From positions 68,196,314 through 68,260,313 of the forward strand of contig CM031620.1 of the NCBI GenBank assembly GCA_018398815.1: a stretch of DNA of 64,000 bases. The letters are read 5' to 3'. The notes under the pieces were generated by a model. It saw nothing but the letters and a program-made list of their open reading frames with translations. It was not told where the DNA came from and did no database searches. Both the position numbers and the translations under genes were made by a program. Shown here in pieces: positions 13,101 through 25,904 of the stretch (positions within the stretch are counted from its first letter, which is position 1; each line of letters begins with the position of its first letter). Source of the stretch: Conus ventricosus. Its lineage: Eukaryota; Mollusca; Gastropoda; Neogastropoda; Conidae.

Positions 13101-16100
13101 ATTTTAAAAAAAACAGTTTTAAAATTTGGGGGTAATCATCAGATTTTTTTCCCTTTGCTTTTGTTTTGAAAGGTGGGAAAGGCTTTTAATTCAGAGCCAA
13201 AAATTTTATATGGGAGGGCCAGTGCTGCAGAATACTTCTTAAAAACGCATCCCAGAAAGTGGGGTAAGCCCTGTCTAAAAAAAATTCAAAATTTATCTAA
13301 AATCAAAGGGGACGCCAAAAGGGCCCCAAAAAACAGTTTTGACTCAGCCAGCATTTTTGGGAATTTGCGGTTTAGGGGCTAACCCCCAAAAGAGGGGAAA
13401 AACCCCCCCCTAAGGGGCCCCAGATCACATTAGGGGGGGTTTAGGGGGGTGCGGGCCCCCACAGAAAAATGAAAACTTAAAAAAAGGGTTTTTTGATCCA
13501 AAACGGGAAAGCCCCTTTTATTCTTTAAACCAACTTGGGGTTTTTAAAAAACTTCCCTTATAATGCAACATAACCGCGCCTTCAGGGTAGAAAGCATTGC
13601 ACAGCCCATCAAAAAAGTACATGTTTTTCCCTTTTAAATAACTTGTCCCTACAAATCTATGCAACACATGATGGGCTCATTTTGAGGCCCCTGGCTATGT
13701 CCTTAAAGGGCCTGCCCAAAAAACGGAAAAATATTTTGACCCCAAATTTGTTAGAAAGGGTTTTTTACCCCCTTTTGAAAAATGGCATTGGGAAAAGGGT
13801 TTGGGGAAGATACCCCTTCCGCCCAAAAGGGGCGTTCTTTTCAGTTTAGAGGGGAAAAGGGCATCAGCGATTCTGATTACCCCGCATGCCAAATGCGTGG
13901 CAGAAGTTAGTTGTTTTAAAAAGTTTGGGGGGAAAAAACATGAAATCCCTTTTTAAAGGGGCCCAGATGTTTTTTGGCGGACCCTCTTTGAAAATTTTCA
14001 GAAAGACCTCAAGAAAAAATTAAAAGTTTGGATCCTTCGCATTAAATTTTTCGCCCGGGGGTTACTGGGAAAGGGTTTCTTTAAGTTTACGGAGTACAGA
14101 AATTTATTTATTGGGCGGATTTAAAAAATGATTCAATGAATTTAAAACGGATTGCGGGAGGAAAATTTGTATGGCGGCGCCCTCAAAAATGAAAAACAAA
14201 ACCCAAAAAATACTTGGACGATATTTATTTCCAGTAAAAGGCTAATATCTTATGTATTTTTGTCCCAAAAAATCTGTAAGGAAAGGGCCGGCGCAAACAC
14301 TTTCCCCTTTCGTAACTTCAAGATGTACACAGGACGAATAAATTCCAAAAAGGGAAAAAAGTGGTTGGGGGTTTTTAACCCCCCTGATCAAAAGGTGGTT
14401 TCATTCTAGAAGTTGGACTTAAAAAAATTTCCCCAGGAACTCCAAAGACCGATAATGACTAAACCCCTTAAAACAGGCCCGGGAAAATCTAAAGATGGGG
14501 TCCAAGAGAGGGCCCCCTAAAACCCGGTTTCCCCCTCTTCGAGGGAAAAAAAAATTATGTCGCCCTTTCAGAATTCTAACCAAAATTTTTTTAAAAACTG
14601 GGGGTTTTAAGCCCGAGTTCCGGGTTTAAATTTCTTTTTGATCAAGAACAGTTCCCTGAAACCATACATCCCGAAGAACACTGAAACAATGAAATAAATC
14701 CCCAATGCTTTAGGAAAAAAACTTTTTCAAGCTTGATGAACAACAGCGTTTTGGAAAAAACTATGGAGAATCCGCACAAGCGGGAAAGATGTTAAAATTG
14801 GTTTCTAGAGAAAACGAAGCCCAAATTTAACTAAAAATTTAAAAAACCAAAATTTTCAGGGGCTTTTTAAGTTTCATGATCGCTTTTTGGGGATAAAGAA
14901 GAAAAAAAAGAAAATTTAAATTGGGAAAAAACCCATTTATAGGGTTTAAATGTTTTAGAAATTTTCAAAGCTTTTTTGGGTTTGAGTTTTTTTTAGGGCT
15001 CTTTAAACCCCTTAAAAAGAGCCAGGGGTACTTTACACAGATACAGACAAATTTTGTTATAGATATTTCCCATGAAACATTTTATTTAAAGGGCAGGGAA
15101 ACCAAGTAGTAAAGGGGGATGCAGGAAGGCGACACGTCCGATTACCCAAAAATTTTGCCTTTGGGAAATTTAATTTAATAACAAAAGGTTTTAGAAAAAA
15201 AAAGGGTTTAATTATCTGGAAAAATTTATAAGGGGATTGGGGGGTTAAGGTCAAAAATTCCCCCGTTTTCGGCCCCGGAAAATCAAAAGGAAAACAAAAA
15301 GGAAAACTCGCAGGTTTTGCCGTCAAACCTATACATGACCAATACAAAAGGGAAACATTGTTTTGGCCAAAAAGACTTTTTAAACATGCCAAAAAGTAAA
15401 ACCCTCTAATTTTTAAAATGGAAAAAACACAAAATGTTTTAAAAAAAGAAACATTTGATAGAACCCAAAAACAAAACGGGTTTTGGGTTTAAACCCGAAA
15501 TTTTCCCTAAGCAATGGGCACTGGAGAACCGAAAAATTAAATTTAAAACGGAACGGGGTCTGGCGGGGAAATTTATCTTCCCGTTCTTCTTTTACAAAAG
15601 TCTTTTAGGACTGGTTTTTTTGTTTGGGTCAGTTTTCTCGTAAAAAAATTTAAAAGGGCGGAAATTTATTTTTACATTCTTTTTTAAATTTCAAAAAGGA
15701 TTTAAAACCCCCCAAAATTTGGAAAAAGGTTTCCCGATTCGAGTGTCCCCTTTTTGCTTTCCCCCGGGAAAAAAAAGGTACCCTTCTTTTAAACCAAACG
15801 GAAAAAAATTTTCCGGAAGAAGGGCCTTTCCCTTTAACACTTTTTTGTTTTTCTTTTGATGCTTTTTATGGTTTTAAATCCTTAAATTTCCATTATTCAT
15901 TGCGCGCAAAATGAGGGCATTTTTTCTGACCCATTCTGTGTTGCAGAATTTAAAAAAGCTTTTCGTGATAGGGAGGAGAAAAGTCTTTCGGGGTAAAATG
16001 TTTGTTAAAGGGTTTTTTTAAAATAAAGCCGTGATCTGTGAACTCCCGGAAAAAAGCCCCTTTTAATAGTAAAATCTTTTGTTTTTTAAAAATAATTTAT

Positions 16101-18590
16101 TCCCCTTGGGCCTTTAAAAATTTTTTTTCCATCATCGACTTGAATTAAAGCCGGGGGAAATTAAAGGGGCCTCGTTGGTTAATCAGTTGAAAGCAACACA
16201 ACCCGCAGAAAAAACCTTTTTTTTGTGTTAATGGTTTCCCCCCTTTGTAAAACTTGAAACTATGTCAAAAGATGGGTGCGAAAAAAAATTTTTTTCCCCC
16301 TAATAATTTAGGGGTAAATATAGGGAAAATCCCCCTTTATGGGTGTCGTTCGGTTTTTGTGTTCACAAAATGTGGTCCCCCCTGTAAATTTGCCCTTTGG
16401 CGCAGGTAAAAAAATTTGGGCCCAAAACGCTTTTTTAGAAAACCCTTCTTTTGGTTTGTTCACTGACTCCACTTCTTCGCTTAGCTTTTTGATTGCTGTG
16501 AACCCCTTTCCAAAACCTTTTGGCGGGAAAAATATTTTGGTTTTATTTTTTATTTTAAACCCAAAAATTTTGCGCAACAAAAAAACACGACGGTCATACC
16601 AAAGGCAATTAAAAGCGGGTTTTTTTGCCCTCCCTTTTTTTTTTCTGAAGGTTGATAAAAATCACTTGAATTTTTGGTGGGGGCAAGCTGGACCTTTTTC
16701 CTGTTACTAGATAAAATTGTTTTATGCTTGATCAAAAAACTTTTAAAAATGTAAGCTGCATGCCCCCGTTTTTTCAGTGTTTTTTATTAATAAAATCTAA
16801 CGCTCAAATTTTCTGCTTTTTATAGCGTTTTGTGCTGCAGCTAGTTGGGTCCACAAACTTGTTAGGGCTTTTTCTCTCGCCTTCATCTCGGCAGTTTACT
16901 AAATGCGTAAATTTCTTTACTAAAAGCGGGGCGCATTAAAACCCCAGCGCCGCCTATCAAATTTACGAGTTTTTGCCATTTTTATTTAAATTTTATTTTT
17001 TTCTTACATATTTTTAATTTTTCCGGAAATTTTTCCTTGCTTTAACTAGAAAATCTTTTGTGGCAAACGAAGCTGGGACCTGATAGCAATTACTTTGTGA
17101 AAACCTCAAATTTTAGTTTGCCAAGAAACTGCTGGTTTAAAAACTTAACCCGGCTTTTACCCAAACATGGGGTTTCCTACACTTAGCCTCCAATAACGCA
17201 AAATGGTATACAAGGTTAAACACAGTTTTTTTTGGTGCTCCCTTTTTATAAAAAAAAAAAATTTTTTTTTTAATAAAAAAAAATGAACATTTATGATCTA
17301 CTACAGCTACAAGGCGGGTAAAAACCCGCTGAACTTATGAAAAGACCAAGTTGATGATTTAAGCTATTATGCCCAAAAAGGAGAGGTTTTTATTCTTTGG
17401 CAGCGTGTGGAAAAACAAAACAGTTCCCCGGAAAAATGAATTTTAGCATTGAAAAGAATTTAACAGTGTCGCCGCAAGACATTTTAAAGTATCATAAAAG
17501 GTATGAAGCCAGCTTGGGGCTAGAATTGGGGAAAATGTGGGGCAAAAAGGGTTTTTAAATTTTTACAAAATAAACTAGTCAGTAGAAATTTTCCCCCCTT
17601 GATTCTGAAAAAAGATCTTACGTATGAATTTTAAAGCAAGGGTCCTGTTTTTAAAAAAAAGTCATTAGAGTCTTTTGGGTGTGATCTATAAATATAGATT
17701 TGGGAACATTGTTTCGCCAAACGATCATGGGATTTAAAAATTTTAAAACATATAATTTTTTTTCCCTTCAAAATGAAAAAGTCGGAAAATCATCAGAACC
17801 AGAAAACACGAATCAGGTGGAGAAAGTAACCAAAAATTAAAAAAAATCACAGAAAACCCCGAATCAGGTGGAAAGGGCCCTTAAAAAACCTGGGGCGTGT
17901 TGAAGCAGGAAAAAAAAAAAGAGTGGAACAGACAAAAAAAAATTTTTTGGGGTTTAAAAAATAAAGACATCAGAAAAAATAATGCTGGGCCCAAAGCCAG
18001 AACAAGTTGATTCAATGCCAGGGGTAAAAAAACTCCAAAGGGGATTCAAGGGCCCCAAAGTTTTCATGGAATATTTAACTTAAAAAGTTGCCATTTTTTG
18101 GGGCCCCTTGGCGTTGGGGGGGCAGTTTTTATGGCTATAAAATTATACAACCAAAGGCAACAGAAACGAAAGAGTTTAAAAAAAACCTGAACCGTTAAAT
18201 ACAAAAAAGGGAAAAACTGCACGCCAAAAACCGCCAATAACAAAGCTCCCTTTGATCCATTTCAAATGGAATAAAAATTTTTTGGGAAATTAATTTTAAA
18301 TTTTTTTTTAAAAAAAAGATCAAGGGGTATTATAAAATGATGAAGTTTAATAAAAAAAGAACCCGGGGGTCTATAAAAAACATTTCCATAGACCCAATTG
18401 TAAACAAAAGCGGGTTTCCCTTTGGATGTTTAAAAACCCCTTAAAATTTATGCGAGAAACCCCCGCAAGAAAATCCCCCAAAAAGATGGGCGCGTTTTTT
18501 GAAAGGGGTTTTGGGGTTTCTTTCTTAGAATTTTTAAAATTTTTGATAAAAAAAATGATTGAATTTTTTGATAATTTTAAAAAAACTTGG
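4182..18590. other. corrupted stretch with no recognisable content
   Basis: About 14 kb of run-rich sequence. I looked for transposase, reverse transcriptase, tRNA-like and tandem-repeat signals and can support none, apart from a possible short duplication near 17,800-17,880 in which a block around CGAATCAGGTGG occurs twice about 50 bases apart. Frames of 60-120 codons occur (for example 7,789-8,136 and 16,339-16,710) but have no familiar motif and are expected by chance in such AT-rich sequence. Confidence 0.6.
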
Positions 18591-18599
18591 TTGTAAATT

Positions 18600-18790
18600 A
18601 AAAGGGGACTTTGTTAAAGATCTTTAGGGGACTTAATCAAGAACTTAATCAAAAACTTAAAAAAGAACTTGAAGTAAAATTGGGGTGGGTTTTTTTGGGG
18701 GTGGGCCTTAAGGCAACTTGAGAAAGAAAATTTAAGGGAAGAAATTTTTGGGTGACTTAGAAATAGCTTGGGGGAACTTTAGTTAAAAAA
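18600..18790. repeat. degenerate AACTTR-type short tandem repeat
   Basis: Words such as GGGGACTT, AGAACTT, AAAACTT and GGTGACTT recur every 10-15 bases, which suggests a decayed or mis-sequenced short tandem repeat. Confidence 0.5.
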
Positions 18791-18817
18791 CTTGTGGATG
18801 ACCCTTTAGGTGCATGC

Positions 18818-18905
18818 GTGGGGTGGGGGGGGGGGTGGGGGGACTGCGTGGTGGGGGGGTTTGGACAAAACCACACACACACACACAAAAAACCCAAAAA
18901 ACAAA
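18818..18905. repeat. G-rich and (CA)n low complexity
   Basis: GGGGTGGGG-type runs followed by a short (AC)n run. Confidence 0.75.
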
Positions 18906-19288
18906 AAACACACAAAAGACAAACATTTTCCCCCGAAAGGGCTTGGCCCCAGTTTGCTGTGCCCTCTTTTCTCAACCAGGCTTGCAACTGGCTTTGGCAG
19001 AGTTACAGGCCCGTAAATTTCTGTAGCCAAGCTTTTATGGCGGGTCCCAAACCCCGTAGGGAGGGCATCCGTCATTGGTTTTATTTTTGGGGGGGATTTT
19101 ATATGAAGATTTGCTGGCCCCCACATACTCCCCCATTTTGGTAAATTAAATAAGGTCTGCCAAAACCCCAAATTTGTTATCCCCTTGGGAAAAGGGGACA
19201 CTGCGTTTTTTAAAAACAAAAACAGCCCCAAAGGAGCAGGGGCCAAAAGTCATATAAACAGCAAAACCCTAAAATGCATATCGTTCCC

Positions 19289-19525
19289 ATATTTAAAAGC
19301 CACGTCATTTTCTATTTTTGAAACCGTACAAGCTGAACGTTAAATAATTTGAGCCCCGTCATTTACCCATTTTTTAAACCCTACATGCCCTGATCGTTAA
19401 ATATATTTAAAAGCCCCGCATTTAAATATTTTTTTTAAAAACCTACATGCAATGGGGTCGTTTACTTAATTTTGAGGGCCCCTCCCTTTAAATATTTTTG
19501 AAAAAGTACAAAGCCTGAACGTTAC
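19289..19525. repeat. minisatellite, about four units of 55-64 bp
   Basis: Units start near 19,289, 19,344, 19,401 and 19,465. Each holds the order ATATTTAAAAGCC, CGTCATTT, a T/A-run segment, ACATGC or ACAAGC, then TGAACGTTA or a variant. Differences between units are mostly run-length and single-base losses, as expected from the corruption of this block. Confidence 0.7.
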
Positions 19526-21090
19526 AATTTTTTAAACACTTTTCTAACAGTTAAAACCCCACACAGTGTGATAAATTCTGTTGGTTACGCACCAAAAAAA
19601 GCACTGTTTTTCTAAGACGGGGGGCTGTTGGCGCCGGGTGTGTGGAATAACCCGCCTTTTTGAAAACCCGTACTTTTTTTACTCTTCGTTGAAGCATCTC
19701 TTCAATTTTCTTCAGTTTTCTCAAAATATAAAAATGGGTTGGCAAACCAACGGTTTTTAAAAACGGGGAAAAGCTTTTAAGCGATTTGGCCCAACACACG
19801 CGTCTACGCGCATGAACATTTGAATACCACCCTTTTTTTTTCAAGCCCCGAACCCACGTTTTTTTCATCCTTTTTTCCCCTTTTTTTTGCTCTCCGGGCC
19901 CTTTTTGCACCAAACAAAAAAATTCCCAAAAATGAATTAAATCAAAAATTTTTTTGAGCGGCTGCCCTTTTTAAAATTTCTCACCCCTTTTTGCAGTCCT
20001 TTTCTACAAAAGTCTTTTTAGTTGCTGTTGAGCAAATAATCATCTGTATAAGCCTTTCTGTTGGGTATAGCCCGAAAAAACATCAGTTTGGTTTTTTAAA
20101 CAGATTTCGATGTAAATCAAAATGGCGTTGTTGGTTCGGGTCCCCTTTTTCTTTTCCGCCCCTTTTTTCAATTTTTTTTAAAAAAACTTCCCCTTTCCTT
20201 TTTGGGGGTTTTTTTGGGGAGGCCCCCTTTCCCTTCTGTTTTGCCTTTAAATGCTATTGAGGCCATCTGCTCAAAAATATTTAAATTTTCTTCTAGTAAA
20301 ATGCTGTTTTTCCCTTTTCCATAACGGGAGTTAAAACTTGCTCTTGTTGATCCAAACCTTTTAGGGAAAAATTTTAAAAAATTTTTTTTGTTTAAGGGAA
20401 AAAACTAAAAAGTTTTTGATTAAACTGCTTTGCGATTCAGAAATTTTTTTGTTTAATTTTTTGCCCAAGAATTTCTAAAAAAGTTCTTCTTTTTGAAAAA
20501 ACACTAAACACCCGAATAAATTTTTTTAAAAAACACCTTTTTTTTTCCCCAAAAAACCAAACCCCGTTTTTTTTCCCCCACAGTCCCCGTAATGCGTGAT
20601 GAATTGTTTTGCTTCAGCCGCCCTTTTCAACAATGCAGCGCCAATTTTTTTTTATCGATAGCCAAACCGTATTAAAACAGCTGTATCTTTGTCAACAATA
20701 TTGTCTTTAACAAAACCCAAAAAACCTTTTAAAATACACAATTCTGTTCCCTTTTTTTGGTAAAAAAAGGGTTTCCACCCCACACCAGCGCAGTAAAAAC
20801 GTCGTGAAATTTCCAGCGTCAGTGGAAAATGTCAGTGGAAAAACCGTGAGCGGCTGCTGATTTTGGGCCCAAACTGGAGACGCCCCACGCGGGCAATGTT
20901 GGCGACGTCATATGGTGCAATTGGGTAGGCAGAAGGGGGGGGGGTGGGGAAGAAGTGCGGGGGGGTATTGATTTTTTTTGCACACCCCAAGTAGGGCAGG
21001 GAGGGATGGGCCCCCGGGGGGTGAGGGGGGATGCCACTGTAAACCGGGAAAACCTTTTTTTAAAAAAGGGCTGTAAGTGGAGAGAAGCGT
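19526..21090. other. corrupted stretch with no recognisable content
   Basis: Run-rich sequence. The longest frame (19,551-19,913, minus strand) has no motif I recognise. Confidence 0.5.
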
Positions 21091-21099
21091 GGGCAGGTT

Positions 21100-21240
21100 G
21101 GGGTGGTGTTGTGTGTGTTTTTGTGTGGGGTTTTTGGTGTGTGTGGGTGTTGTGTTTTGTGTGTGTTTATGTGTGTGGAGTGCTGTTTGTTGTTTTGTGG
21201 GTTTTTGTGTGTGTGTGTGTGGTGTGTTCGTGCGGCCCGC
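21100..21240. repeat. (GT)n-derived low complexity
   Basis: TGTG-rich with T and G runs; the Val-Cys frames are artefacts. Confidence 0.85.
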
Positions 21241-21699
21241 CCCCTGTCTGTCCCGTTGTCTGTTTTAAAGGGCCCAAATTAACTTAACGGGGGTTCTTTC
21301 GAAATTTTAAACGGATAGCCTAGTCACCCACCGGGTATATGGGCGCGTTCAGAAAATGCTTAGTTTTTCCCCACGTTACTCTATGGGGGGTGTGGGTTTA
21401 GTCCCCCGGGTACTTTCCCCTTTTGGGAAAAGTTTTGTAAATTAGTAATTTAAAACGGATAAACCCCAAAACATATATTTGTTTGAAAGGGGCGTTATTT
21501 TTTGGTTTAAATTTTTCCCGGAACCGGAATAGGCGGGTTTTTTTGGCCCCTTTTCGCCCAAAAAGTGGGGGGGAGGGGGAAAGTGGCTTAGATTTGGCCT
21601 TTTTTCCCGTTTCTAAGAGGGGAAAACCCAAGGGAAAAAATAATCATAAAAGAAGGGGATAGTAATAACAATAATAAACCCCTAAAAAGCCCCGAGAAG

Positions 21700-21763
21700 G
21701 GTATTGGGTGATGATGATGTGATGATGATGAAGATGTGATGAAAGATGATGGATGATGATGAA
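21700..21763. repeat. (GAT)n microsatellite
   Basis: GATGATGATG with small interruptions (GTGATG, AAGATG). Confidence 0.85.
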
Positions 21764-22395
21764 AAAAAAGTAATAACCAAAAAAACAATAAAAATAATAA
21801 AGGGCAAATTTAAAATAAAAATAAACCTTTTTTTAGGGGGAAAAGTTATCGCTCATAGGCCCATACATTTATAAAGGCGCCGATAGAACTGGGGGCCAAG
21901 TGTTCAAAATGTGCAAACGTAAACAATATCAATGTGTTTAAAAAAATTCCCCAAGAGAGGAGAGAGAAAAAAGATCAAAGGGGTCATGTGTCAAAAAGGG
22001 CTTCGTGGGGTGCTTAAATTAAAAACTGGGTTTTAGTGGGAACCCGGAAAAAAAATAACTATAGTGGGGAAAAATCATTTTTAATTTGGCTGATCAAAAC
22101 CTTATTCCCTTTCCCCGTTTTCATTTGAAAACGTGTTTGAATCTGACGTTTTTTTAACTCATTTATTTGTTTTTTTCTGTTTCCTTCCAACGATTTTTTT
22201 TCCTTTTTCACCCCCAATTTCCCCTCTTTCGTGGTTTTTTTGTGTCTTTTGTTGTTGTTGTTAAAAAAAGATTTAAATTTTTTTTTTTTCCTTTATTTTG
22301 GTTTTAAACGTTAAAAACCCTCAACTGGGAAATTTTTTCAAGTTTCAACAGATGGGCCCTTTTATTGACTGGAAAAAAAAACCCCGCAACGCAGG

Positions 22396-22735
22396 CGTGG
22401 GTGGTGTGGTGTGTGTGGGGTGTGTGTGTGGTGTGTTGTTGGTGTGTGGTGCCCTGCGTGCTGCGTGGCGCGTGCGTGCGTGCGTGCGTGCGGGGTGTGC
22501 GTGCGGGGCGTGGTTTTGCGCGCGTGTGTGTGTGGTGGTGTGGGTGTGTGTTTTGGGTTTGGGGTGGGTGTGGGGTGGTGTTTTGGGGTGGTTTTGCGTG
22601 TGTTATAAGGGCAAAGTTTTGGCTTGAATGAGTGTGGTTTCTTTCTCTCAAAACCCGAGAGAAAAGAGAGAGAGAAAGGGGAGAGAGATGAGAGAGGAGA
22701 GAGAGAGAAGAGAGGAAGGGGAGAGAGAGGGGTAC
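22396..22735. repeat. (GT)n with GTGC units, then (GA)n
   Basis: GT-rich tract with a GCGTGCGTGC core (22,396-22,605), then GAGAGAG with G runs (22,655-22,732). Confidence 0.85.
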
Positions 22736-24009
22736 CCTAAACAAAAAATTGTGTGGGAAGCGTTTCATGCACACGGGTGCGCGGCAAACGTGAACATTTC
22801 ATGTGAGTGTTGTGGGGGTTAAAAAAAAAAAAAAAGCCCAAAAAAATACGACCCGACAAATCCCCGAGTAAATTTCAACGGTACCAAAATTCGCGAGAGC
22901 ATTTCCCTGCCCCCGGGGTTTACCTTTTTGTCCCAAAAAATATTCCCGACGATTTTTCAGGCATTTACATTAATACCTAATTAAAAAAAAAAAATCTCTT
23001 TTGGAAAAAATGAACAACAAACAATTCAAAACGGGGAAAAGATGGGGAAAAAACGTCGAGGGGGGGGTTTTCCAAACCCCTCTTGGGGTCTGAACCCGTA
23101 ATTTCCCCAAAATTAAATCCGAAAACTTTCCGTTCAAAAGGGAGCTACATTACTCGTTTACTCTTTTTGCTTTTTTGTTTGTTCGCGTGTCCCGGGTTAA
23201 AACCAATGCAAGTCGAGCGTGAAGGGGGAAATAGTGAATTTCTTCGTTGCATGTCTTTTGAACTGTTTCACTTTGGGTTTGGGAAATTTCTGTACTCATT
23301 TCCTATTGTTTAAAAATGACAGGCTTTTTTTTTTTTTTCCACACAAATTTACTCGCGATAGTTGCTCAGGGCCTTTTTCAATTCGCACGCGTCAGTAAAA
23401 TCGCATCATCTGCATGTCAAGTACTTTTGTTTACGTGTTTTTTTTGGGCATAAGCCTAAATTAAACGGGTTTTTTTCGGGTTGGGGACAGAAAAGCAACA
23501 ATAGTTGCAAAAAACAGGTGGGTTCTTCCGGGTTTTGGGGGCCCCGGGGGTGCTGGGCATCGATGGTGTGTTCCACAAAACGAAACAACAAGCCCCGTGT
23601 AGTCTTGGGAAGGAAGGGGGCGAAAATCTTTCCCGACCCACAAGGATGGAATCTTGGGGTTTCCCTCTCCTTCATGGCCGGCAGTTCTTTAATTTTTGCT
23701 CAAAGCCCTGGAAAATTTTAATTTCCCCGGAAAATTTTCCCCCCTTACTGGAATGAAGGTAGCAACTTTACAGGAGGGAATGGGCTTTGGGTGCATCTTT
23801 TGAGGTTAAAAAACCTCAGGTGTCTTTTGTACGCCCCCGAGGTTTTTTCCCCTGAAAAACATGTCATTGATTTTTGTTCGGGGCCCAAAAATTTTCAAAA
23901 TCTTTGAGTTCTGCGTCCCACTAGATACCTTTTTCCCCGTAATTTTAAATTTTTGGAAATTTAAAGAAAAGGGCCTCAAAGACCGTTAAAAACGGGAAAA
24001 AAGGAACGG
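22736..24009. other. corrupted stretch with no recognisable content
   Basis: Run-rich sequence. A frame at 23,362-23,721 is open but has no recognisable motif. Confidence 0.5.
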
Positions 24010-24570
24010 AAACACGCTCAAGAAAAGAAGCAAAAAGCAACAGCAGAAATAACAGTTCAGTAACCCGCAGCAAAAGCCCCAAAAAGGAGCGTTAAAAAAT
24101 TTTCACAATCTATCTGGGTTAAAAAAACATAGTCAGGGGGAGCAAATTTTTCAATGGCAAGAAAAACGCAGGGCGAAGGCGTGGCCCACAGTAGCAATTT
24201 GCTTTAAAGGGAAATGGGCGGTAACATCAGGGCCCGAAAATTGCAACTTTCAACAGTTAAAGCAAACCAAAAACTGGCGGGGATAGCAAGGGGAAAAAAG
24301 TACAAGCTTTAATACTAGCAGGGGGGCAGAAGCAGTGGCACCCAGCACCAGTAGCAGCAGAAATATCGGGAGAGGAAAAAACGGGATTGACAGCAACACC
24401 GGTACATCAAAAAGCAAACAGCACAGGGAGCAATTTTAAAAGCAGTTGCCGAGGGGAGTGACAACATTAGGGGTAGGGGAAACACAACAGGGGCAGTTGC
24501 AGCAGAATAACAATAGCAGCAGCAACAGAAATAGCAACCCGGGAGTGGCAGCAGTGGTAGGAGAAACGGG
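24010..24570. repeat. degenerate AGC/AAC trinucleotide-rich tract
   Basis: Words AGCAGCAG, GCAACAG, CAGCACC and AGCAGAAAT recur over more than 500 bases. It resembles a decayed (AGC)n/(AAC)n satellite seen through sequencing noise. Confidence 0.6.
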
Positions 24571-24829
24571 AGGGAGTTGACTAAAATGAGGTTTTTGTTC
24601 CTGGTTTAAATGCTTGCATGATGAACCCTTTCTCTCCTGGTTCTTGTCATTAAATTTTATACCAAAGGGTTTTAAAAATTTTTCTTATTAAAGGTTTTTA
24701 TGGGCTAAGGGTTTTAAACCAATTATTTGTTTTTTTATTGCGAAAAATTTCATGCTAGCTTTAATAATATGTAAAAAAAATTTTTTCAATAAAAACCCGA
24801 TTTATTGTTATTCCCCTTCACCTTCCCTG

Positions 24830-25330
24830 GCCATGAAAGATGGGCAAAACCCCTTCTCGGCGCCCACCCCAGCCCCAGAACGGACGCACCATCCCATAGC
24901 AACAAGGACAACAGCAAGCAGCCCTCTTAAAACCCCCCCGCAGAGCCCAAACCCGCAACGATTCAGCATGCCGGTTCTCCGACAATGGCGGGGTGCCCCC
25001 ATAAACGTTCGGGCCCCCACTCTGCTACTCTCCCCCCCCGTCTACGACAGTATGCCCGAACCCACCCCCTCGCATCCAGACGAAGATGTCAGGGATCCGC
25101 AGCCGCGGGAAAAGGTCTACAAGCGCCGCGGGTACATCCTCCGGGTCTTCAGCGTGCTGGCAGCCACCCAGGGGGCTTGTGGAAAGTAGGGGCCCGTTTT
25201 TCTGCCACTGGGGGCTTTTGGGGGGACGGATTCCCGTTTCCCTTTGCGAAAACGGGGACCCATTGCCTATCTCGGGCGGGTTGATTTCTCCGGGATGCTG
25301 GACGTAAAAGGTGAGGAGGTGGTTTTCGGG
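24830..25330. other. GC-rich island of unknown nature
   Basis: Clearly richer in C and G than its surroundings and less run-dominated. A plus frame (24,752-25,189) is rich in Pro, Thr and Ser at first and basic later; the other frames are open too. I recognise no domain. It may be the 5' part of the LINE that follows or an unrelated fragment. Confidence 0.35.
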
Positions 25331-25359
25331 TTTGTGGCTTGGGTTGTTTGGGGGGTCTC

Positions 25360-25434
25360 CTCTCTCTCTCTCTTCTCTGTCTCTCTGTCTGTCTGTCTGT
25401 CTGTCGTTGTCTCTCTCTCTCTCCTCTCTCTCCC

Positions 25435-25465
<31 letters not shown>

Positions 25466-25530
25466 TTTGGGGTTGTGTGTGTGGGTGGTGTGTGTGTGTT
25501 GGTGTGTGTGTGTGTGTGGTGAATTTGTGG
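25360..25530. repeat. (CT)n with CTGT units, then (GT)n
   Basis: CTCTCTC and CTGTCTGT runs to about 25,465, then GTGTGTG to about 25,520. Confidence 0.9.
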
Positions 25531-25904
25531 CTTGTCTATAGGTAAAAAACAAACCGATGTTTAAACGGGGTTTTTTTTTCCCCTTGATTTTTCCATCGTA
25601 ACTAGAAAAAAAAAAAAAACTTCCACAATGAAATGGCATAAAAAAACAATGTTTTAATACTTTGAATTTACACGCAGCTCGCCTGGTGGTTTCTTCGGAG
25701 CCATTCCCGGGTCTCAAGCCCGGTAAAGGAGGGGGTTTGGGGCGGGGGGCTAGCAACCTCCCCCGTAAAAACTTACCGCTACGGAAACGACAGCAAAGAA
25801 ACACCCATCGGGCAAGGGAATGAAGCAGAAAAGAATTACTTATGAAGGGGGGGGCCCAAAACCCAAAAGGGACGTCTCCCCCCCGATAGCGGCTCCTAAC
25901 GCAA

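Noticed and set aside
3096..24000. Frames of 60-150 codons in the run-rich block as candidate genes
   Set aside because: No motif recognised, frames on all strands and phases, and the sequence itself appears unreliable.
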